A stretch of DNA of 64,000 bases. Origin: Streptomyces sp. CB01580. GTDB lineage: Bacteria; Actinomycetota; Actinomycetes; Streptomycetales; Streptomycetaceae. The stretch covers positions 62,001-126,000 of the forward strand of contig NZ_LIXJ01000005.1 in the NCBI RefSeq assembly GCF_001905795.1, given 5' to 3'. Every line of letters begins with the position of its first letter. Positions within the stretch are counted from its first letter, which is position 1. Below are positions 58,855 to 64,000 of this stretch, one piece after another. A program made the position numbers and the translations under genes. The notes below the pieces were generated by a model. It saw only the letters and a list, made by a program, of their open reading frames with translations, made no database searches and was not told the origin of the DNA.

Positions 58855-60284
58855 GAGTGGTCTCCCTTGGTGGCGCAGGCCGCGGCGGCCTGCGCCCATG
58901 TGGTGCGGAACTCCTGGGCCCGGTCCTCGGACCAGCGGGGTTCGTAGACGGCCGCCGGCTGCCAGTCGCCGACGGCCTCTTCGAGGCTGATGGCGGGGTC
59001 GAGCGCACAGCGGGCGAGCGCGGCGGCGCCGAGGGGGGTGGCGTGCGCGTTGGGGTAGATGTCGACGGGGAGCTGGGCGATGTCGGCCTGGGCCTGCATG
59101 AGGGCGGCGGAGTTGGTCAGTCCGCCGTCGGCGCGCAGCCGGTCCAGGGGCCGGTCGAGGTCGCGGCCGACGAGGGCCGTGAGCTCGGTGACCTGGGCGG
59201 CTATGCCCTGGAGCACGGCCAGGACGAGGTGCTCGCGGCGGGTGGCCAGCGTCAGACCGGTGAGGGAGGCCGTGGCCTCGGAAGCCCACCACGGAGCGGC
59301 GAGTCCGGCGAACGCCGGGACGCACAGGACGCCCTCGCTGTCCTCCGCGACCAGCGCGTCGAGCTCGGTGGCGGACTGAAGAAGACCGAGGTCCTGCAGC
59401 CAGCGCACGGCCGAGGCCACGGTGTAGACCTGACCGTCCAGGCAGTACCGGGTCTGCCCCGCGGCCTGCCAGGCCACCGACGTCGTCAGGCCCGCGCTGG
59501 AGCGCACGGGGACCGGTCCCGTGTTCGCCAGCAGGAACGCGCCCGTGCCGTAGGTGCACTTGGCCGTTCCCTGCTCCAGGCACGCCTCGGCGACCAGGGC
59601 GGCCTGCTGGTCCACGATCAGGCCGGCCACCGGCGTCTCCGGCCCGAAGGCGCGCGTGGTGCCGACCACCTCGTCACTGCCGACGATGCGCGGCAGCCGC
59701 TCGTCGCCGAGGGAGAACAGATCGGCGAGATGCCCGTCCCACGCCGCGCCGTCCAGGTCGAAGATCAGGGAACGGCTGGCGGTGGAGGCGTCGGTGACGA
59801 ACTCGCCCGTCAGGTGGTGCACGAGCCAGGTGTCGGTGGTGGTCACCACCCCGTCACGGGTGAGATTGCGGCGCAGCCACGCCATCTTGGGCGCGGAGAA
59901 GTAGGGGTCGAGAACGAGACCGGTACGCCGCGCGATGTCCTCACGGTGCTCGGCCAGCTCGGCACAGATGCTCTCCGCACGACTGTCCTGCCAGACGATC
60001 GCCGGGGACAGCGGCGTTCCCGTGGCCTCGTCCCAGGCCAGGACGGTCTCTCCCTGGTTGGCCAGGGCCACGCCGTCGATGGGCCGGCCGGCCATGCGCA
60101 TGGCCCGGCGGCCGGCGGTGAGGACGGAGTCGAGCAGTTCGTACGGATTCTGTTCGACGCCTCCCCCGGGCAGGTAGGCGGGGCGGATGGTCTCCTCGGC
60201 TATGGCGACCGTTCCGTCCTCGGCGTCGACGACGATGGCTTTGGTGCCCGAGGTGCCCTGGTCGATGGCGAGGATCGTGGTCAT
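58851..60284 (-). CDS. FGGY-family kinase, glycerol-kinase-like
   Basis: A 477-residue sugar/polyol kinase. TILAIDQGTSGTKAIVVDAE is the phosphate-binding start as in GlpK, LANQGETVLAWDEATG and AIVWQDSRAESICAEL follow (the WQDxR segment of glycerol kinases), then CTYGTGAFLLANTG and RADGGLTNSAALMQAQADIA near the end. The missing strict glycerol-kinase signature in the middle and the APC-type permease partner mean another polyol could be the substrate. ATG 60284 overlaps the permease stop. Confidence 0.88.
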   Translation of the reverse strand: MTTILAIDQGTSGTKAIVVDAEDGTVAIAEETIRPAYLPGGGVEQNPYELLDSVLTAGRRAMRMAGRPIDGVALANQGETVLAWDEATGTPLSPAIVWQDSRAESICAELAEHREDIARRTGLVLDPYFSAPKMAWLRRNLTRDGVVTTTDTWLVHHLTGEFVTDASTASRSLIFDLDGAAWDGHLADLFSLGDERLPRIVGSDEVVGTTRAFGPETPVAGLIVDQQAALVAEACLEQGTAKCTYGTGAFLLANTGPVPVRSSAGLTTSVAWQAAGQTRYCLDGQVYTVASAVRWLQDLGLLQSATELDALVAEDSEGVLCVPAFAGLAAPWWASEATASLTGLTLATRREHLVLAVLQGIAAQVTELTALVGRDLDRPLDRLRADGGLTNSAALMQAQADIAQLPVDIYPNAHATPLGAAALARCALDPAISLEEAVGDWQPAAVYEPRWSEDRAQEFRTTWAQAAAACATKGDHS

Positions 60285-61813
60285 CGCGGGGCCCCTTCCG
60301 TGCCGGCTGCGGAGGGCGCGGTGGCGCTGTCCAGGGCGCGGTCGACGTCAGCCATGTCCGGCATCGTCAGGGCGGCGCGTCCGCGCCGGGCGATGAGCGC
60401 CACCAGGTAGACGGCGCCGATCCCGCACAGCACCAGGACGTAGGCCCAGGGGCCGCGGAAGGAGGCGTCCCGGAAGATGAGCAGCTCGTACACCAGCCAG
60501 ATCGCGGCCAGAATCAGGACCGGGACCTCCCACCGTCCCAGGGAGAAGCCGCGCGACGGCGGCAGGGAGGAGCGCTTGACCGCGTACATCGCGACCGTGC
60601 CGGCGTAGATGACGGCGGGCAGCAGGGTGGCGGCGGAGAACAGCTGGAACAGGGCGTCGGTGGAACGGGAGAAGACCGCGAGGACGATCTGCGCAATGAG
60701 CATCATGAACACGGTGGCGTTCAGCGGCGTCGCCGTCCGGGGGTGGATGCGCTTGAGCAGACGCCATCCGGGGAAGCGCTCGTCCCTGGACATCGCGTAG
60801 ACCAGGCGGGTTCCGCTGAGGGTGATCACCAGTCCGCAGGAGAAGATCGAGACCACGACGAGGACCAGGAGGGCCTTGCCCACCACGGACCCGAGCACGG
60901 CGGTGATCACGGTGGCCACCGGGGTGGCCGACTCGGCGGCGCCGTCGACCTGGCCGACGGCGGCGGTCACGGCGACCAGGAAGAGGAAGCCGAGGACACC
61001 CAGGGACAGGACGGCCTGGACCATCGCCTTGGGGATGACGCGGGCGGGGTTCTTGGTCTCCTCCGCCAGGTTCGCCGCGGACTCGAATCCGACGATGGTG
61101 AACGCGCCGAGCAGGAATGCCAGGGCGAAGGGGCCGGCGTCGGTTCCGCCGCCCAGAGCGTAGTAGCCGCTCTCCGGAATCGTCCCGGTGTCGAACAGGG
61201 TGGCGAAGTCGAGCTTGCCGGTGAAGTAGCCCACCGCGAACAGCAGCACCGTCAGTGTGATCATGCCGATGAGCTGTGCCGTCACCGCCGCGCTGTTGAC
61301 CTTGTGCGTGATGCGCGTGGACGCGGCGACCAGCAGGGCCTGCAGCAGCACCACGCCCGCCGTGATGACCCAGGCGTTCTGTGTCGTGCCGATGTACTGG
61401 AACAGCTCGGGGAGGATCGTGGAGGCGATCGTGTAGTCCACGGCGACCACGACGACCCCGAGGAAGGCGAACGAGATCCAGCCCATGATCCAGCCCCACA
61501 CGGGCCCGACGATCCGCGACACCCACTGGTAGGAGTAGCCGCTGATCGGGATACGCGCCGCCAGCGCTCCGAAGACGAGGGCGATGCAGAGCTGGCCGAT
61601 CACGGAGATGGGCCAGGCCCAGATGCCGCGCGGGCCCGAGGTGGCGAGCACCGAGCCGTAGGCCGTGAAGATCCCTGTCGCGATCGACACGAACCCGAAC
61701 GCCACGGAGAACGAGGCGTACCAGCCCAGCTCCCGCGCCATCACCTGGTTCGGCTCGCCCTGCTGCACCTCAGCCGTTCTTGGCGCCTGAGCACCTGCTT
61801 CTGATTTGGCCAT
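60281..61813 (-). CDS. APC-family permease
   Basis: A 510-residue transporter with 12 predicted helices. ELGWYASFSVAFGFVSIATG is the typical APC first helix; ARIPISGYSYQWVSRIVGPV (helix 2-3 with substrate-site Gly/Ser), FLLGAFTIVGFESAANLAEE (helix 6) and TKNPARVIPKAMVQAVLSLG follow, as in GABA/choline-like permeases. ATG 61813 preferred; the frame extends upstream without an RBS. First gene of a four-gene operon with a polyol-type kinase, an unusual pairing for an APC transporter. Confidence 0.9.
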   Translation of the reverse strand: MAKSEAGAQAPRTAEVQQGEPNQVMARELGWYASFSVAFGFVSIATGIFTAYGSVLATSGPRGIWAWPISVIGQLCIALVFGALAARIPISGYSYQWVSRIVGPVWGWIMGWISFAFLGVVVVAVDYTIASTILPELFQYIGTTQNAWVITAGVVLLQALLVAASTRITHKVNSAAVTAQLIGMITLTVLLFAVGYFTGKLDFATLFDTGTIPESGYYALGGGTDAGPFALAFLLGAFTIVGFESAANLAEETKNPARVIPKAMVQAVLSLGVLGFLFLVAVTAAVGQVDGAAESATPVATVITAVLGSVVGKALLVLVVVSIFSCGLVITLSGTRLVYAMSRDERFPGWRLLKRIHPRTATPLNATVFMMLIAQIVLAVFSRSTDALFQLFSAATLLPAVIYAGTVAMYAVKRSSLPPSRGFSLGRWEVPVLILAAIWLVYELLIFRDASFRGPWAYVLVLCGIGAVYLVALIARRGRAALTMPDMADVDRALDSATAPSAAGTEGAPR

Positions 61814-62013
61814 GACCTCGTTCCCTGCTTCAGAGTGCCCCGCCGTCGCCGCGGAAGCCAGTGGGTGGTGGAGAACCGGATGCGGTCGGTATCGAGGCGC
61901 GCGCCCCACAGGGATGCGCTGGAGCCTGTCCGTGGCGGGACAGCTGCAAGGGCGCGCGGTCCGCGCCACCTCGATGCCTTTCAACAGTCCCTCGTGACCG
62001 TTTGTGTGGACTA

Positions 62014-62020
62014 TTGACTG
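62014..62020. promoter_or_regulatory. Half-site resembling the DeoR-associated 14-mer
   Basis: TTGACTG, matching the first 7 nt of the reverse complement of ACAGAAACAGTCAA, about 200 nt upstream of the permease start within the 411-nt divergent gap. Confidence 0.3.
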
Positions 62021-62194
62021 CTGAGAGTGTGGACCCTTGCCCGTTTGCCGTCAAGGGTTCACGCTCGCGACCTGGGGAGCCACCGCTGATCGCTTAGCAG
62101 AAACCGACCTTGAGCTGCAGAGAAAACCGAATTTTGCGGCCGTCGGCGATGCGTTCCGGACATCACATGAGCCCTAGAATGCAGTCAGGGTTCC

Positions 62195-62208
62195 ACAGAA
62201 ACAGTCAA
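62195..62208. promoter_or_regulatory. Candidate DeoR operator
   Basis: ACAGAAACAGTCAA, 17 nt before the DeoR GTG. The same 14-mer occurs at 63262-63275 upstream of the RidA-like/HAD genes. Shared sequence and position suggest regulation of both by the DeoR protein. Confidence 0.45.
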
Positions 62209-62224
62209 TCAGAGAGGGTCGGAC

Positions 62225-62986
62225 GTGCTAGCAGCCGAGCGTCACCGCAGGATCGTCGCCGAGATCGCCCGGCTCAGATTCATCACGACCGACGACCTGA
62301 CCAGCCTGCTGAGCGTCTCCCACGAGACGATCCGCAGGGACCTCGCCCTCCTTGAGCGCCGCGGCGAGCTGGCACGCGTCCACGGAGGCGCCACCGCCGT
62401 CCAGTCCCCCGTCGGGGAGGAGGCATCCTTCAATGAACGCAGGGGCGCCTTCCTCGCCGAGAAGCAGGCCATCGGCCGAGCCGCAGCGGCCCTGATCGAA
62501 CCCAACCAGACGGTCGTCATCGATGTCGGCACCACGGCTCTGGAGGTGGCCCGCGCCCTGCCCGCCGACCACGTCGGCGTCATCGCCACTCCCTCCCTGC
62601 TCGTGGCCGCCGAAGTCAGCTCCCGCCCGCGCGTCGAGGTTCTGGTCAGCGGCGGGCGGCTGCGCGGAGGCGACCTGGCCTGCTCCAACGCCCAGACCGT
62701 CGAGTTCTTCGACAACCTGCGCGCGGACGCGGTCTTCCTGGGCTCCGGAGGCATCGCCTCCTACGGCCTGACCGACTTCCACCTCGACGAAGTCGCGACG
62801 AAGCGCGCCATGCTCGCCAACGCGTCCCACCGCTACGTACTCGCCGATTCCAGCAAGTTCGGACGCACGGCCGCCCACCGCGTCTGCGAACTCGACGGCT
62901 TCGACACCCTCATCACCGACAGTCCCTGCCCGGACGACCTGAGCGACGCCCTCGACGCGGCGGGCGACAACATCGTCGTGGCCTGA
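62225..62986 (+). CDS. DeoR/GlpR-family transcriptional regulator
   Basis: A 253-residue regulator: N-terminal HTH (AERHRRIVAEIARLRFITTD, LTSLLSVSHETIRRDLALLE, RRGELARVHGGA) and C-terminal DeoR sensor domain (VVIDVGTTALEVARALPADH, VLVSGGRLRGGDLACSN, VFLGSGGIASYGLTDFHLDE, VLADSSKFGRTAAHRV). GTG at 62225. Divergent from the permease-kinase-dehydrogenase operon and by family expected to respond to its phosphorylated sugar or polyol. Confidence 0.92.
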   Translation: MLAAERHRRIVAEIARLRFITTDDLTSLLSVSHETIRRDLALLERRGELARVHGGATAVQSPVGEEASFNERRGAFLAEKQAIGRAAAALIEPNQTVVIDVGTTALEVARALPADHVGVIATPSLLVAAEVSSRPRVEVLVSGGRLRGGDLACSNAQTVEFFDNLRADAVFLGSGGIASYGLTDFHLDEVATKRAMLANASHRYVLADSSKFGRTAAHRVCELDGFDTLITDSPCPDDLSDALDAAGDNIVVA

Positions 62987-63118
62987 GGAACCGTGGCCCG
63001 AAGGACCGTGTCCCGAAGAACCGTCGCGGCCCGAGGGCAGGGCAGCCGACCCCGTTTCCTTCAGCATCGGCAGATCCCTCGACGTCGGCAGATCTCCCGG
63101 CATCGGAAGATCCCTTGC
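62985..63118. repeat. Two short tandem repeat arrays downstream of the DeoR gene
   Basis: Array 1: three 15-nt units (GAGGAACCGTGGCCC, GAAGGACCGTGTCCC, GAAGAACCGTCGCGG) at 62985-63029. Array 2: three 18-nt units (CATCGGCAGATCCCTCGA, CGTCGGCAGATCTCCCGG, CATCGGAAGATCCCTTGC) at 63065-63118. Units differ by a few bases. Purpose unknown. Confidence 0.7.
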
Positions 63119-63261
63119 CTCTGGCGCGGCGGGGGGCGCACGCACGCGAGGAGCAGCGCGAGGAATCCCGCCGTTCCGCCGCGGCCGTGCAGACGATCCA
63201 CCGACGCCTCCCACCTGGACCTCCTCTTGACTCCCTCCTGCCACCGCGTTCACAATCGCAG

Positions 63262-63275
63262 ACAGAAACAGTCAA
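63262..63275. promoter_or_regulatory. Second copy of the DeoR-associated 14-mer
   Basis: ACAGAAACAGTCAA, identical to 62195-62208, 39 nt before the ATG at 63314. Confidence 0.45.
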
Positions 63276-63313
63276 CTTTCCACATGTTCGGGCATCGGAG
63301 CGGCGACGCGTCA

Positions 63314-63741
63314 TGACAAGATCGAGACGCCGCAACCGGCCTTCTATTACCGGACGAACCACTGCAGCCGCCCCGCGCGGGAGTGAGGGACGGCTCCAGC
63401 TCTCCACCGGAACCGAGGGACCCCCTGTCCCGGCGCGGGAACATCTCTCGGGGTCCCCCCGCGAGCCTGTGCTCGGGTGCTCCCGGGCCGCCCGCGTCGG
63501 GAACCAGGTCTTCGCCGCCGACATGACGGCCGGGGCCGCCGACGGGGCCGCCGAATATGCCGAGGCAGCAGCGCGGGCGCGCGAGATCCTCGGCCGCATC
63601 GACGCCGGCTTAGACCCGATGAGCGCCGTCCACGGCGTTGGCTTCCGCGACGTCCTCCCTGATACGGCGGTCGTCGAGGTGGGCGTGCTCGCTGCCGCAG
63701 ACCCTCTCGTCGAGACGAAAGCCGACACCCTCCCACAGTGA
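63314..63741 (+). pseudogene. RidA-like (YjgF) protein with an internal deletion
   Basis: From ATG 63314 an Arg-rich 35-residue lead is followed by HLSGSPREPVLGCSRAARVG, NQVFAADMTAG, then AAARAREILGRIDAGL and VHGVGFRDVLPDTAVVEVGV, ending VETKADTLPQ. These match the start and end of a RidA-family enamine/imine deaminase, but the middle, including the VVRTRMFVTDI strand, is missing, so trimer active sites cannot form normally. It also contains a TTA codon at 63610. Stop overlaps the HAD gene start (GTGA). Possibly still translated. Confidence 0.6.
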
Positions 63742-64000
63742 ACCCGACCGAGAACATCACCTCGATCTTCGACCTCGACGGCGTCCTGACCAGCGACGAC
63801 ACATTGTCGTCACTGGTCAGATCCCGTCTGGCAGCTCGTCCTCTCCGGTTCGCCGCTGCGCTCCCACCGTTCCTGCTCGCCTCGGCCGCACCACCGGACG
63901 GCACGCTGAGGCCCGCGATGAACCGGGCGATCGTAGCCTTGGCGCTGCGCGGAATGACCCGCGGCCAGTACGAGGAGCTGGCCGCCGCGACGGGCCGGAC
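63738..64000 (+). CDS. HAD-superfamily phosphatase, 3' end outside window
   Basis: Eighty-seven residues are visible from GTG 63738: SIFDLDGVLTSDD carries the HAD nucleophile and acid/base Asp pair (DxDGxLT), followed by helices with MNRAIVALALRGMTRGQYEE, as in the cap region of SerB/PSPase-like phosphatases. It is coupled to the RidA-like gene by a 4-nt overlap. Substrate unknown. Confidence 0.8.
   Translation, partial: MNPTENITSIFDLDGVLTSDDTLSSLVRSRLAARPLRFAAALPPFLLASAAPPDGTLRPAMNRAIVALALRGMTRGQYEELAAATGR

Noticed and set aside
58857..60410. A 517-codon plus-strand frame opposite the FGGY kinase
   Set aside because: The reverse strand encodes all kinase motifs; this frame is its mirror.
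62985..63118. CRISPR array
   Set aside because: Units are contiguous and imperfect with no spacers.
1..64000. tRNA, rRNA or riboswitch genes
   Set aside because: I looked for cloverleaf arms, GGTTCGAATCC-type T-loops and classical aptamer cores in the intergenic regions and saw none; a covariance-model search would be needed to exclude weaker candidates.

Overview
This is a high-GC window with many GTG starts, RBS-preceded genes, ATGA/GTGA overlaps inside operons and two in-frame TTA codons. Together with the gene families present (RpiR, LacI, DeoR, LysR, CU044_5270, rhaI-type rhamnose catabolism, MHS transporters) it points to Streptomyces. The density of insertion-sequence (IS) remnants and broken genes suggests an accessory or arm region of the chromosome rather than the core. 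All calls are by reading; no database search was run.

Layout. 1-4.3 kb: a reverse-strand catabolic set (M20 amidohydrolase, aldehyde dehydrogenase, 3-hydroxyisobutyrate-dehydrogenase-like enzyme) below an RpiR regulator. 4.7-5.6 kb: an exported alpha/beta hydrolase. 5.6-14.4 kb: a decayed mosaic of IS630-, IS5- and DDE-type transposases and half-genes (coaD, alcohol dehydrogenase, hydrolase, MerR, MFS), with intact MOSC, tautomerase-like, phosphotransferase and DUF998 genes between them. 14.6-19.5 kb: LysR divergent from an enoyl-CoA hydratase, acyl-CoA synthetase and MHS transporter operon, which would import an organic acid, activate it with CoA and degrade it. 20.4-21.3 kb: a small exported/membrane protein pair. 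21.4-26.7 kb: an L-rhamnose operon (isomerase, aldolase-dehydrogenase fusion, kinase) beside a frameshifted, truncated LacI repressor whose palindromic operator is still intact.

27.3-33.1 kb: an ECF sigma factor with a CU044_5270 membrane protein, a DUF1579-like protein, an EEP-family phosphatase/nuclease, an IS605-type element with intact TnpB and destroyed TnpA, and a NUDIX gene that starts at the element edge. 33.5-42.7 kb: a secreted HEFGH protein, a LuxR/TrmB regulator, an MTHFR-like enzyme, two acetyltransferases, a complete MITE-like repeat, IS5 debris, a second ECF sigma/membrane protein pair and a PIN-domain gene with an internal stop.

43-46 kb: a DUF6985-like gene and a secreted tripeptidyl aminopeptidase carrying a TTA codon. 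46.3-52.4 kb: a 1581-residue polymorphic-toxin-like protein with an N-terminal motif of the contractile-injection-system type and a C-terminal PD-(D/E)xK-like segment, followed directly by two candidate immunity genes; this is the most novel locus here. 52.8-55.7 kb: a permease with its middle deleted, a saccharopine-dehydrogenase-family enzyme and a divergent TetR. 56.2-63.0 kb: a DeoR regulator divergent from a four-gene operon (APC permease, glycerol-kinase-like FGGY kinase, GlpA-like dehydrogenase with a BFD-like iron-sulfur tail, pyridine-nucleotide-disulfide-type FAD protein). 63.3-64 kb: a shortened RidA-like gene overlapping a HAD phosphatase cut by the window end.
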